Below, one piece after another: positions 25,467 through 33,542 of a stretch of DNA of 64,000 bases. The stretch is taken from assembly GCF_009859475.1 (NCBI RefSeq), contig NZ_CP044550.1:62001-126000 (forward strand), given 5' to 3'. The notes beneath the pieces were generated by a model. It made no database searches. It was given only the letters and a program-made list of their open reading frames with translations, and was not told the DNA's origin. Both the position numbers and the translations under genes were made by a program. Every line of letters starts with the position of its first letter. Position 1 is the first letter of the stretch. This stretch comes from Hydrogenophaga sp. BPS33. Lineage in GTDB: Bacteria; Pseudomonadota; Gammaproteobacteria; Burkholderiales; Burkholderiaceae_C.

Positions 25467-25567
25467 CGCACTTCCTCCTATGCTCAAAGGATAGGCGGGG
25501 TTTGTCTACCGGACCAGGGGCAGTCCAAGAAGCTTAGGTCGGTGTCAACGGAACCGGCAGCAGCCCA

Positions 25568-25937
25568 CTTTGTCTTGCGCTCGTACCCACTCTCGCCCAG
25601 GCTCATTTGCTTCATGTCCTCAATGTCTCACATCACGCAGCCACTGCCGAGGTTGTGCTGACCTTCCCTAAGGCACTGGAACCTCGTGGCTAGATTTACC
25701 TCGTGGCTAGATTTCATGCCTGTAGTGAGCGCAAGTGCAGCGAGCCGTGGACGTCAGCACACAGATGGCGGCTCCTGTAAGAGAAATCACTTGCGATTGT
25801 TTCTGCAACTCAATGCCGACCGGCTTCATTCCTTGTTGTGCCCATAGCCTACGTATCGCACCAAGCTTTCTTGCAGCCAGTGGCTGCGACGAGAGCAGTT
25901 GGAGGTGCGTACCAAACCCAAACTAGGAGCAATCAAT
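25568..25937. other. Segment between IS cluster and porin 1
   Basis: About 370 nt without a recognisable gene. It holds a 17-bp tandem duplication (25682-25715), the porin leader and the ribosome site AGGAGCAATCAAT just before the porin start. No CzcR-type box was found here, unlike the other porin leaders. Confidence 0.35.
25682..25715. repeat. 17-bp perfect tandem duplication
   Basis: ACCTCGTGGCTAGATTT occurs twice in direct tandem (25682-25698 and 25699-25715). It lies upstream of porin 1, close to the IS cluster. It may be a replication slip; no regulatory role is evident. Confidence 0.7.
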
Positions 25938-26972
25938 ATGAACAGGAAAATGCTGACGCTCGCTGCGCTGGCAGCCTTGTCCACAGTCGCAAGCGCACAA
26001 TCCTCTGTGACGCTATTTGGCGTTGTCGACGCTGCGGTGCGTTCGGTGAAGAACGGATCTGACGGATCGAAAACTCAACTTGCTTCTGGCGACAACATGA
26101 CCAGTCGCTGGGGTCTGCGCGGCGTGGAAGACCTCGGGGGGGGCCTGAAGGCCAGCTTCCACCTCGAATCGCAGTTCGCCGTCGACACTGGTACAGCGGA
26201 CCCCGCAAAGTTCTTCGGCCGCCGTTCGACGGTGAGTCTGAGCGGCGGGTTTGGTGAAGTCCGACTGGGTCGCGACTACACCCCCACTTTCATGAACGGT
26301 TTGGGCGACGAATTTGGAATCGTGGGTATTGGCTCACGCGGCATCTTCCTCTATGGAGCTGGCTCGAACCTGGGCAGCGTGGCCAGCACGGTTCTCCGCG
26401 CGGACAATGCAATCAGCTACCTGCTGCCCGCTATGGGTGGCGTGTATGGCCAGATTCAAGTCGCGCCAGGCGAAGGAATTGTGGGCAACCGCTATACGGG
26501 CGGTGGGCTCGGATACAAGAACTCGGCGATGGACGTTGGTGTGGCATACGGCGTCACCGATGTTGGAACGCCTTCTGACTTCAAACACTACAACGTCAAG
26601 TTCAACTACATGTTTGGCTTTGCGACGTTGCACACGCTGTATGACGTGAAGGCGTGGAGCGGCCGCAAGACGCAGGACATTTCTATCGGCGCCAGCGTTC
26701 CTGTTGCCACCGGCACCATCCGCGTTGGCTACACGCGAGCCAATCGATCTGGCGGTCCAGTGGGCTCTGGCTACGCAGACGGCGACGACAGCACACGTCT
26801 CGCAATCGGCTATGTGCATGACCTGTCGAAGCGTACAGCGCTCTACACCACGTATAGCCGCATCAGCAACGACGGCGCTGCTCGTAGTTCTGTCCTCGGA
26901 ACGCCTCCTGCCGGCATGCTGGGAGGTGAAAACTCCTCCGGCTTCGAAGTGGGCCTGCGCCACACCTTCTAA
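25938..26972 (+). CDS. Omp32-like porin (porin 1)
   Basis: A 344-residue general porin of the beta-proteobacterial type. Signal peptide MNRKMLTLAALAALSTVASAQ, then SSVTLFGVVDAAVRSV, SRWGLRGVEDLGGGLKASFHLESQFAVDTG, FGRRSTVSLSGGFGEVRLGRDYTP (which supplies the L3 constriction area) and a terminal strand ending in GLRHTF with C-terminal Phe, the outer membrane assembly signal. ATG 25938 follows AGGAGC. It forms a trimeric 16-strand channel. It sits between the IS cluster and an IS407-like element. A short GC hairpin (ACCCCGGTTCTCGGGGT) follows the stop. Confidence 0.93.
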   Translation: MNRKMLTLAALAALSTVASAQSSVTLFGVVDAAVRSVKNGSDGSKTQLASGDNMTSRWGLRGVEDLGGGLKASFHLESQFAVDTGTADPAKFFGRRSTVSLSGGFGEVRLGRDYTPTFMNGLGDEFGIVGIGSRGIFLYGAGSNLGSVASTVLRADNAISYLLPAMGGVYGQIQVAPGEGIVGNRYTGGGLGYKNSAMDVGVAYGVTDVGTPSDFKHYNVKFNYMFGFATLHTLYDVKAWSGRKTQDISIGASVPVATGTIRVGYTRANRSGGPVGSGYADGDDSTRLAIGYVHDLSKRTALYTTYSRISNDGAARSSVLGTPPAGMLGGENSSGFEVGLRHTF

Positions 26973-27100
26973 GCAGATACCCCGGTTCTCGGGGTGACCT
27001 CGGGTTCTTCTGGCACGCAGATTTGCCGGTATGGCAGTGAAGTCCCCTCGAAAACCTGAACCAGTTGGAAGTAGAGAATTCCCCCAGCAGGAGTCTCTAC

Positions 27101-27367
27101 ATGAAGAAATCCAGATTCAGTGAAGCGCAGATGGTCGGCATCCTCAAGGAGGTCGAGCTTGGCGCGAAGGTTGCAGAGACGTGCAGGAAGCACGGCATCA
27201 GCGAGCCGACGTACTACAAGTGGAAGAGCCAGTTCTCTGGCATGACGGTCTCGCACCTATCGCAGCTGCGGCAGTTGCAGGACGAGAACGCCAAGCTCAA
27301 GCGCATGTACGCCGACCTGGCGCTGATGCACCACGCGCTCAAGGACGTCGTTGACCGAAAGCTCTGA
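27101..27367 (+). CDS. IS-C transposase OrfA
   Basis: An 88-residue Orf[49 protein letters not shown] (HTH_Tnp_1 type) followed by a coiled coil ([32 protein letters not shown]). This sequence style (SEAQIV..L.E.E.G..V.E.CRKHGIS..TYY.W) is characteristic of the IS407/IS51 subgroup. In-frame codons upstream of 27101 lie in the element leader. Confidence 0.92.
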   Translation: MKKSRFSEAQMVGILKEVELGAKVAETCRKHGISEPTYYKWKSQFSGMTVSHLSQLRQLQDENAKLKRMYADLALMHHALKDVVDRKL

Positions 27368-27384
27368 CCCCGGAGCGTCGCGAT

Positions 27385-28197
27385 ATGGTCGTTCAGGCCC
27401 TCGTGGCCGAGCACGGCATGAGTGAGCGACGTGCCTGCCAGGCAAGTGGCATCTCCCGCTCAACGCTGCGCTACCGACCGGTTGCACGCGACGACTCCGG
27501 GGTCATCAGCTTCATCCAGGCCCACATGGCACTGAACCCGCGTCACGGCTTCGGCTTGCTGTACGACAGCGCGCGCCACCAGGGAAAGCCCTGGGGCAAG
27601 ACGGTGCTCTGGCGCGTGTACTGCGAGCTGCGGCTGAACCTGCCTCGGCGGGGCAAGAAACGGTTGCCAGCGCGCGTCAAACAACCGCTGCAGGCTGCAG
27701 CCCAGCCCAATCACGGCTGGAGCTGCGACTTCATGTCCGATGCGCTGTGGTCGGGGCGGCGCTTCAGGACCTTCAATGTCATCGACGAGTTCAACCGCGA
27801 AGGCCTTCGTATCGAGGTCGACACCAGCCTGCCGGCCGCGCGGGTCATCCGGGCCTTGAACGAGCTGGTGGAGGCACGCGGCGCGCCGCTGTCGATTCGC
27901 CTGGACAACGGCCCCGAGTTCATCGCCAATGCGCTGGCCCAGTGGGCGCAATCCAAGGGCATCGCCCTCAACCACATCCAGCCTGGTAAGCCCACGCAGA
28001 ACGCCTATGTCGAACGCTTCAACAAGACCTACCGCACCGAGGTGCTCGATTGCTACGTCTTCGACAGCTTGAAGGAGGTGCGTGAAATGACAGCCGACTG
28101 GCTGCACCGCTACAACCACCATCGGCCCCATGAAGCTCTCGGCAGAATCCCGCCTGTCGAGTACCGTGTCAAACTGTTCCCCAACCTCTACTTCTGA
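27385..28197 (+). CDS. IS-C transposase OrfB
   Basis: 270 residues from the first ATG, with the frame open about 27 nt further upstream (ALTPERRD), as expected for a frameshift fusion. Contains [68 protein letters not shown], and the rve core with [39 protein letters not shown], and [21 protein letters not shown] supplying D, D and E. Intact. Confidence 0.93.
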   Translation: MVVQALVAEHGMSERRACQASGISRSTLRYRPVARDDSGVISFIQAHMALNPRHGFGLLYDSARHQGKPWGKTVLWRVYCELRLNLPRRGKKRLPARVKQPLQAAAQPNHGWSCDFMSDALWSGRRFRTFNVIDEFNREGLRIEVDTSLPAARVIRALNELVEARGAPLSIRLDNGPEFIANALAQWAQSKGIALNHIQPGKPTQNAYVERFNKTYRTEVLDCYVFDSLKEVREMTADWLHRYNHHRPHEALGRIPPVEYRVKLFPNLYF

Positions 28198-28284
28198 ATG
28201 GCGCAGGAAATCGAGGGGACTTCAGCAGGTCTGCGTGCTTTTTCGCGTGCGCGTAGAGATGAACTCGCCTTCCTCCTGAGCAAC

Positions 28285-28300
28285 ATGACGAATTTGTCAT
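28285..28300 (+). promoter_or_regulatory. CzcR/CopR-type box upstream of czcE1
   Basis: ATGACGAATTTGTCAT, followed by a T-rich stretch, ends 108 nt before the czcE1 start. It matches the CusR palindrome layout ATGACAA-N2-TTGTCAT. The right arm TTGTCA can serve as the -35 element. The same 16-bp form recurs upstream of czcE2 and czcE3 at similar distance. Confidence 0.75.
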
Positions 28301-28407
28301 TCTTCGGTCTCGATGTTGTAGGAGCCTGATTTTTAAAGTTGATGTCGGTTCTTGAGGGCAACCTTGCCTAGCTCAAGAGTCCGTTCTATTCACCAATGAG
28401 GTTCCAA

Positions 28408-28752
28408 ATGAAAGCACTTTCAACACTCCGTATCGCAGCAATTGCAGTCGCATTCACCAGCACTTTGGGGGCAGTGTCTGCAGCTGAAACGTTCCGCAAT
28501 GGTCAGTCGGTCCAAGGCCAGTCGGCCAGCGCGGACGCTGGCTCGAGAATCGTGGACGTTGAAGCAACCAAGTACGCCAACGTCAAGTATGGGGAAACGG
28601 TCTCCTTTGTAGGCACGGACGGTAAAAAGTTTTCGTGGACCTTCAATGGTCTGGATGGTCGCTCCTGGGATCTTGCCCAGTTCGCGCCTGCCGGCTTCAC
28701 GAGCAAGGACTATCGTGTTTACGTGACCAAGAATCCGTTGTATCGCCGTTGA
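28408..28752 (+). CDS. czcE: CzcE-like periplasmic metal-binding protein (CzcE1)
   Basis: A 114-residue protein with a signal peptide (MKALSTLRIAAIAVAFTSTLGAVSAA) and a compact beta domain: RIVDVEATKYANVKYGETVSFV, then FSWTFNGLDGRSWDLAQFAPAGF and YRVYVTKNPLYRR. The GETVxF..GKxFxWxFNG core is that of CzcE, a periplasmic dimer binding Cu/Zn whose expression is strongly metal-induced. The start is ATG 28408 with GAGG before it, not 28396. It precedes the czcR-czcS pair at 29073-31151, as czcE accompanies czcRS in Cupriavidus. Confidence 0.87.
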   Translation: MKALSTLRIAAIAVAFTSTLGAVSAAETFRNGQSVQGQSASADAGSRIVDVEATKYANVKYGETVSFVGTDGKKFSWTFNGLDGRSWDLAQFAPAGFTSKDYRVYVTKNPLYRR

Positions 28753-29072
28753 GTGGTCACTACCAGTACCTGGCTCGTGGGCCAGTAGCTCCGGTTCATA
28801 TCCGCGCCACGGTGAGATGGGGTGGCGGTGAAGGTTGCTTGATCGCGACCAATCACCGCCTTTCACATGCTCCGCTCTGGACTTGGACCCCAGCAGGCGC
28901 TTTATCGTCTAAAAGCGCATCGCCTTGCGGGTCCGGGCCGGGCTCCTCATCGAAAGGACGCCATTTAGCCCCGGAGTGCAACAACCCTCTGTCAGCCGAA
29001 TTACATGTTCGTCACATTCCAGATTGAAGAAATTCACGTGCCAAACTGCTGGCCCTTGGAGACGGTCACCGT
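28753..29072. other. Intergenic segment czcE1-czcR
   Basis: 320 nt without a gene. It contains the box at 29000-29015. Between 28760 and 28880 an imperfect pyrimidine-rich stretch is seen but no clear terminator. Short open frames on both strands have no family resemblance. Confidence 0.35.
29000..29015 (+). promoter_or_regulatory. CzcR-type box upstream of czcR1
   Basis: ATTACATGTTCGTCAC, a variant of the czcE box (AT-x-AC-N4-TT-Y-GTCA), ends 58 nt before the regulator start. A near-identical 17-nt stretch (GAATTACATGTTCGTCA) lies 57 nt before the second czcR-like gene at 52305, so it is conserved between the two promoters and suggests autoregulation. Confidence 0.7.
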
Positions 29073-29765
29073 ATGAAAATTCTTATCGTGGAAGACGAAG
29101 CCCATACGGGCGAGTACCTCAAGAAAGGTCTGAGAGAAGCGGGGTACTACACCGAGTTGATGCGGGATGGTGTTGACGGTTTGCACGAGGCTACGGAGGG
29201 TGACTACGACCTAGTGCTACTGGACGTGAATTTGCCTGGAATTGACGGATGGTCGGTGCTTCGCTCATTGCGGAGAAAAAAGCCTCATCTGCCGGTTCTG
29301 TACCTTACGGCGAGAGACAGCATTGAAGACCGTGTCAAAGGCCTTGAGTTGGGAGCAGATGACTACCTTATCAAGCCGTTTTCGTTCTCCGAGCTTCTCG
29401 CACGCATAAAGACGGTGCTGCGCAGAGGTATCCAGTCACAGGAGTCCACAACGCTCCAAGTGGCCGACCTTCAGCTTGACCTCGTGCGAAGAAGGGCGAG
29501 CAGGGCGGGTCGTCGCCTGGACCTGACAGCGAAGGAGTTCGGACTACTTGAGCTCTTCATGCGGCGCCAAGGGGAGGTTCTCCCACGCACATTGATAGCT
29601 TCGCTGATGTGGGACATCAACTTCGACAGCGAGAGCAATGTGATTGTTGTCGCGGTGGGGCGGCTCCGGTCAAAAATCGATGACGCGTTCGATGCCAAGC
29701 TGCTTAGAACAGTGCGTGGCATGGGCTACGTGCTCGACGAGCCCGAGCCCGAGACCGAGCCCTGA
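29073..29765 (+). CDS. czcR: Heavy-metal response regulator, CzcR/CopR type (copy 1)
   Basis: A 230-residue OmpR-family regulator. The receiver domain (residues 1-115) has the acidic pair in [11 protein letters not shown], phospho-acceptor Asp51 in [10 protein letters not shown], a Thr in YLTARDS and Lys in YLIKPFSF. The winged-helix output (residues 125-225) has [23 protein letters not shown] and [17 protein letters not shown]. It is about 90 percent identical to the orphan regulator at 52305-52991. The cognate kinase gene starts 16 nt downstream. Predicted to activate czcE, czcR and efflux genes through the boxes listed. Confidence 0.9.
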   Translation: MKILIVEDEAHTGEYLKKGLREAGYYTELMRDGVDGLHEATEGDYDLVLLDVNLPGIDGWSVLRSLRRKKPHLPVLYLTARDSIEDRVKGLELGADDYLIKPFSFSELLARIKTVLRRGIQSQESTTLQVADLQLDLVRRRASRAGRRLDLTAKEFGLLELFMRRQGEVLPRTLIASLMWDINFDSESNVIVVAVGRLRSKIDDAFDAKLLRTVRGMGYVLDEPEPETEP

Positions 29766-29780
29766 AAGTGTTCGAGAATT

Positions 29781-31151
29781 ATGTCGTTAACTGCTCGACT
29801 GACGCTTCTGTTCGCCTGCGTGCTGACGGTAGTCCTAGCTGGATTCTCGTGGCTGGTCTTTCGAGAAACAAGCAGCCGGTTCCATGAGCTGGACGAGCTG
29901 CTGCTGCAGGGCAAAGTTCAGCTCGTCGCTGAAGCGGCGCGAAACAGCCGGTCGGAGGATGAGCTGAGGGGGTGGCTTGCGACAAGCATGCCAGGGCACG
30001 CCGGGCTCTACGTCAAGGTTCTCAGCGACACTGGCGACCTATTCGAACATCGAGATTTGCAATTGCCAGCAGGCCTGGCAGAAGAATTCTCCGGTGCCGG
30101 GAAGGCCAAAGACTGGCGAAGAACAGCTCACAGCTTTCATGCCAAACGCTTTGAGGTCAGTCTTGGCGGGAACGTCTCAAAGAAGCTCTCTGTGATTGCC
30201 GCAGTAGACACGCGGCAGCACACAGACTTCCTTGACGTGTTGTCCATGAAGACCTTGGGGTATGTGTGCTTCGCAGTAGTGGTGGGCACGATGCTCGGCT
30301 GGCTAGCAAGCCGGGGCGGCCTACAGCCGCTTATTACGATGAGAGCAAGAGCGGAGCAAATAAACGCCAATAGGCTATCGGAGCGGATCTCTGCACAGAG
30401 CTGGCCAAAGGAGATGCGTGAACTTGCTAACTCGCTGAACGGCTTGCTGGATCGTCTCCAAAGCGACTTTGACCGCCTGAGCGCGTTCTCGGCAAATCTG
30501 GCGCATGAGATGAGAACTCCAGTCAGCAACCTTCTGACTGTCGCGCAAGTCACACTGGCTCAATCACGAACCAGTGACGAGTATCGAAGCACGATTGAGA
30601 CGATATCGGAAGAACTGCAAGACCAAGCGCGAACTATCTCGGACATGCTCTTCCTGGCGCGAACGGAGAACATGCACGCTCTGCCATCTGTGCAACTCGT
30701 CGAGCTCGACGTAGAGTCTCAATCGTTGGTTGATTTCTATGACGTTACGGCAAGCGAAAAGGCGCTAAACTTTTCAGTCAGGGGCTCCGCTCGAGTGCAA
30801 GGTGACCGTCTGATGATTCGTCGAGCAATCAGCAATCTGCTGTCAAATGCAGTGAAGTATGCGCAGCCCGCATCCACCATCGATATCAGCATCAACACTG
30901 CTGAAGGCAAGGCCAGTTTGGCGATTACCAACAGGGGAGAAGAGATTCCTGTTGCCTCTCAAGCGTCGCTCTTTGACCGCTTTGTGCGACTCTCTTCGCC
31001 GAGCGCAAAAGATGCTGGAGGTCTGGGCCTAGGCCTTGCTATCACCAAAGCCATCATGAGAGCCCACCACGGTCAAGTCGAGCTGAGGTCCCTAGCAGGG
31101 GCCAACACCTTTGTCCTCGAATTTGAGAAGGTGGTGTCCCTGTCGCACTAG
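29781..31151 (+). CDS. czcS: Heavy-metal sensor histidine kinase, CzcS/CusS type
   Basis: A 456-residue membrane kinase with helix 1 at residues 6-26, a periplasmic domain of about 130 residues with few His/Cys, helix 2 at about 155-175 (VCFAVVVGTMLGWLASRGG), then HAMP, H-box FSANLAHEMRTPVSNLLTVAQV, N-box RAISNLLSNAVKYAQ and G-boxes GGLGLGLAITKAI. The H-box sequence and layout match the CusS/CzcS heavy-metal kinase family. It is the cognate of the regulator just upstream and may also serve the orphan regulator at 52305. Convergent with copK, 11 nt apart. Confidence 0.9.
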   Translation: MSLTARLTLLFACVLTVVLAGFSWLVFRETSSRFHELDELLLQGKVQLVAEAARNSRSEDELRGWLATSMPGHAGLYVKVLSDTGDLFEHRDLQLPAGLAEEFSGAGKAKDWRRTAHSFHAKRFEVSLGGNVSKKLSVIAAVDTRQHTDFLDVLSMKTLGYVCFAVVVGTMLGWLASRGGLQPLITMRARAEQINANRLSERISAQSWPKEMRELANSLNGLLDRLQSDFDRLSAFSANLAHEMRTPVSNLLTVAQVTLAQSRTSDEYRSTIETISEELQDQARTISDMLFLARTENMHALPSVQLVELDVESQSLVDFYDVTASEKALNFSVRGSARVQGDRLMIRRAISNLLSNAVKYAQPASTIDISINTAEGKASLAITNRGEEIPVASQASLFDRFVRLSSPSAKDAGGLGLGLAITKAIMRAHHGQVELRSLAGANTFVLEFEKVVSLSH

Positions 31152-31162
31152 GGGAACTCTCT

Positions 31163-31447
31163 TCAGTTGTTGCTGTGGCCTTTGTTCAGAAGATAGTCCA
31201 TGCGGGCCACTTCGTTGCTCGTGACAGGGATTGAGCGACCATCTGCGGCCTCCAGAACTTCGCCTTTCTTCAAATACACGGAGGTACCTACCCGGCTTTC
31301 CTTGCCCATCTTCCCATCAGGGAAGATGTAGAGACTGCCTCCGTCCTTGAGTGGGATGGTTTCCTTGGCGGCTTCGACGGCAGCGTGCCCAGCGAAGGTG
31401 GAGGTGGAGGCAAGAGCAAGAGCCGCGATGGCAAGTTTCGCTTTCAT
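31163..31447 (-). CDS. copK: CopK-family periplasmic copper-binding protein
   Basis: A 94-residue protein with a signal peptide (MKAKLAIAALALASTSTFAGHAA) and a mature part of about 70 residues: ETIPLKDGGSLYIFPDGKMGKESRVGTSVYLKKGEVLEAADGRSIPVTSNEVARMDYLLNKGH. The pattern L-x-DG-S-x-x-x-F-x-DGKMG, G-E-V-x-E-x-x-DG-x-x-I and terminal KGHS follows Cupriavidus CopK, which binds Cu(I) through Met and Cu(II) elsewhere. Mature Met residues are fewer than in the known CopK. A weak CzcR-type box lies 102 nt upstream. Confidence 0.82.
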   Translation of the reverse strand: MKAKLAIAALALASTSTFAGHAAVEAAKETIPLKDGGSLYIFPDGKMGKESRVGTSVYLKKGEVLEAADGRSIPVTSNEVARMDYLLNKGHSNN

Positions 31448-31548
31448 ATGTGTTCCTTCTTTGATTGTCCGAATAGCACTATTGCTTCGGAGTACCTACG
31501 TACCCCCCTACGCTACCCAGATGGCCGTGACGAGAGCGCTGCTTGAGC

Positions 31549-31564
31549 ATTACTTTTTTGTCAG
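31549..31564 (-). promoter_or_regulatory. Weak CzcR/CopR-type box upstream of copK
   Basis: ATTACTTTTTTGTCAG (plus-strand reading) keeps the AT-x-AC and TTTGTCA arms with 4 nt between. It ends 102 nt before the copK start, matching the spacing at the czcE genes, but the better arm points away from copK. Tentative. Confidence 0.4.
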
Positions 31565-31574
31565 GACAGCGCGT

Positions 31575-33122
31575 TCAGTTGGCAATAGCGGTTCGCAAAG
31601 TTTGTCGTAGCCCTTGCGCCCAGCTGGATCCCTGGCGCAGTGAGGTGAGGGTCGACGTAGTGACTTGCGCGAAGAACATGGACTCGTCGACGCCGCTGCG
31701 ATCAAGCCGATATCGAAGCTTCTGCGATCGCTGTCGCTGTTCAGCGTTGGACAGCACTGGGCCCTCACCTGCGAGTCGGAAGAACTCGGCAGACTCTCGT
31801 AAGCTGTCAACAAATTGACCCTTTAGCGCCGGTATCGCTCGTCCAAACCTGGTTCTCTGGTAGCGGTCTGCAGCTCCGCTTGAAACAACTAAGCCCCAAG
31901 ACCTTACGCCGGACACCACGTCTACGCACGTTGCTTCAGCTTTGGTCAATCCAAAATTCCTCGAGACGCGCAGGCGATGTGCGACCCAGGGGTCGATTTT
32001 TTCTAACTCCTCAATGACATGTAGAGCATCGTCGTCAGTTCCTTGCACCGGAAGAACGAACGACTGCAGAAGGCTTTTCGCAATGACGTCGTCTTGGGCT
32101 GCAGCTTGTGACATCCAATGAAGTCCAAGTTCCTGCTCTGCCATTCCTGTAGCTGATTTGAGAATCATGGCGCCAAGCTGACGTTGCGCATTGGCGTTGC
32201 CACTCGCTGCAGCTTTTTCAAGAAAGAAGAGCGCCGCGTGAGGATTTGCCACAGAGCCATGGCCGTCTGAGTGAACTCGGTAAAGGAGCAGCCAGGCCTC
32301 ACTCAGACCTGCATCCGCCGCACGAAGTAGTAGCGCAGTACCCCCTCGAAGATTTCGCTTGGGAACAAGACTCTCAGACGCCGCAAATGCGGTGTCTATG
32401 CCGCAGAACGCGCGGCCCAAAAGCAACGCCGCTTCGGCATTCCTTCGGCCCACGCAGTCCTCCAAGATGGCATGAAGCGTCGTACTGTCAAGCTCGGGAA
32501 GAGACACCTGATTGCGTTGCAGGAAGACAAGGCCGCCGCATACGGCATCGCACAGCCCGGAGCCTCGTTCTAAGGGCAGCGCGGTAGCGAACTTGAGCAG
32601 CCGAATGACGAGTGCAGAATCTACAGTACGCGTGGCCTCGAAGAGCGCGTGCGCAACAGTATCTTCTGTCGCGATGTCTGGCTCCTCGACAAGCGTTTTC
32701 AATGCCGACAAGAGACGGCTTTCCTTGGAGTTCTTGTAAGCGCTTAGAGCGTTTGAGGCTGTCTCACTCCCCAAGGTTTCGGCTCGCTCCCATAGCTCAA
32801 GTGCAAGCTCGTCGTCCAGTTGCGTAAAACCACGCCATACCCCCAGCTTGAGGCAAGCGGCTGACGAGCCAGCACTTGCTGCGGCAACCAGTATTGGGAC
32901 CAGGTCGCGCTGGACGAGGTCGCTCAACGAAAGGCCTTCCGCAATGATTTTGGCGGAGCGCTCCGAAGCGGAAAGCGCTGGGTGGGATAGGTATTTAAGG
33001 CCTAGGTCGGTGTACTTTGGAAAGCCCTGCACACCCTCCAAGTAGCGTTGCCCAACCTCGCATAGCGCATCCAAGTCGCCTTGTCTCGCAAGGGCCAGCA
33101 GTTGAACGTCTTGACGTCGCAT
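31575..33122 (-). CDS. Sel1/TPR-like repeat protein (paralogue 2)
   Basis: A 515-residue protein, the same length as paralogue 1 and about 55-60 percent identical by eye over the full length. Shared segments: MRRQDVQLLALARQGDLDALCEVGQRYL, LRGGTALLLRAADAGLSEAWLLLYRVHSDGHGSVANPHAALFFLEKAAASGNANAQRQLGAMILKSA, and the end FFAQVTTSTLTSLRQGSSWA. Sel1-like repeats occupy about residues 230-340, and the flanking halves are helical with no recognised domain. No signal peptide. It lies inside the metal cluster between copK and porin 2, and a weak CzcR-type box 84 nt upstream suggests metal control. Function unknown. Confidence 0.75.
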   Translation of the reverse strand: MRRQDVQLLALARQGDLDALCEVGQRYLEGVQGFPKYTDLGLKYLSHPALSASERSAKIIAEGLSLSDLVQRDLVPILVAAASAGSSAACLKLGVWRGFTQLDDELALELWERAETLGSETASNALSAYKNSKESRLLSALKTLVEEPDIATEDTVAHALFEATRTVDSALVIRLLKFATALPLERGSGLCDAVCGGLVFLQRNQVSLPELDSTTLHAILEDCVGRRNAEAALLLGRAFCGIDTAFAASESLVPKRNLRGGTALLLRAADAGLSEAWLLLYRVHSDGHGSVANPHAALFFLEKAAASGNANAQRQLGAMILKSATGMAEQELGLHWMSQAAAQDDVIAKSLLQSFVLPVQGTDDDALHVIEELEKIDPWVAHRLRVSRNFGLTKAEATCVDVVSGVRSWGLVVSSGAADRYQRTRFGRAIPALKGQFVDSLRESAEFFRLAGEGPVLSNAEQRQRSQKLRYRLDRSGVDESMFFAQVTTSTLTSLRQGSSWAQGLRQTLRTAIAN

Positions 33123-33542
33123 GTTCTCCAGAACTTCGATAGAAACTTGTCGGTGAATCTATCGAGATGCTGGTTTCCACAAGCTTTCGCGCTGATGACG
33201 ATGTCGTCACCAATTTGTTATTTTCATGAAGTGGACTTCCCGTACGTAGTGACGGAAAAACACAACGCCGGAAGGATGGTCCGGGTTGGCGCGTTCGAAG
33301 AGAGCAACGGATTTCGCCAGTTTTCATGCAAATCACTAGCGAATTTTCCAAAAATTGACGCGGGGGGAGCGTTCATGCGTAGACGTGAACATAGTCACGG
33401 GTACGCACCGTCGTCATGTGCTTGGTCAGACAGCCATCAATTTTGGCTGTTCGTCTTCAGTGACATTTTGGCCAACATGCGAGGTGCGATTCGTCCCCCC
33501 AAACTAGTCTCTGAATAGAGCTATCAGCGTAAAGGAAATCTC
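33123..33542. other. Divergent region Sel1 paralogue 2 / porin 2
   Basis: 420 nt without a gene. It contains the weak box at 33206-33221 and presumably two divergent promoters. A small plus-strand open frame from 33081 shows no family resemblance and is not called. Confidence 0.35.
33206..33221. promoter_or_regulatory. Weak CzcR-type box in the Sel1/porin 2 divergent region
   Basis: GTCACCAATTTGTTAT agrees with the czcE box in the second AC, the ATTTG core and the terminal AT, with two changes in the arms. It lies 84 nt from the Sel1 start (minus) and 322 nt from porin 2 (plus). Tentative. Confidence 0.35.

Larger units (their letters stand above)
24296..25527 (-). mobile_element. IS3-family element IS-A, copy 2 (inverted)
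   Basis: 1232 bp, the same length, terminal repeats and predicted proteins as IS-A1 but in reverse orientation, flanked by its own 3-bp duplication AGA (24293-24295 and 25528-25530). It is inserted across the last two codons of IS-B orfB. The two IS-A copies are therefore independent insertions and not the arms of a composite transposon, although they could mobilise the 2.6 kb between them. Confidence 0.95.
20405..25567 (+). mobile_element. IS3-family element (IS-B) split by three other insertions
   Basis: The ends at 20405 and 25567 are inverted repeats starting TGGGCTGCTGCCGGTT and matching 23 of the first 27 positions. Subtracting IS-A1 (1232 bp) with one GGA, the IS30 element (1451 bp) with one CAG and IS-A2 (1232 bp) with one AGA leaves 1239 bp, a normal IS3-family size. 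Its orfA is intact (21701-21994), and its orfB lies in two pieces that rejoin in frame (…GSQ|YTS…). Removing IS-A2 restores the natural end QFERAQEA-stop. No clean flanking target duplication is visible, so its own insertion is old or rearranged. Confidence 0.88.
27038..28224 (+). mobile_element. IS3-family (IS407/IS51-like) element, IS-C
   Basis: A 1187-bp element with terminal repeats starting TGAAGTCCCCTCGA on both sides and a 4-bp target duplication GCAG (27034-27037 and 28225-28228). A 4-bp duplication is typical of the IS407 subgroup. It carries orfA and orfB in the order usual for IS3. It lies 65 bp after porin 1 and ends about 60 bp before the CzcR-type box of czcE1, so it has separated these genes without hitting the box. 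Confidence 0.93.

Noticed and set aside
20445..25527. Composite transposon with IS-A arms
   Set aside because: The two IS-A copies have different target duplications (GGA and AGA), each on both sides of its own copy, so they inserted independently into IS-B.
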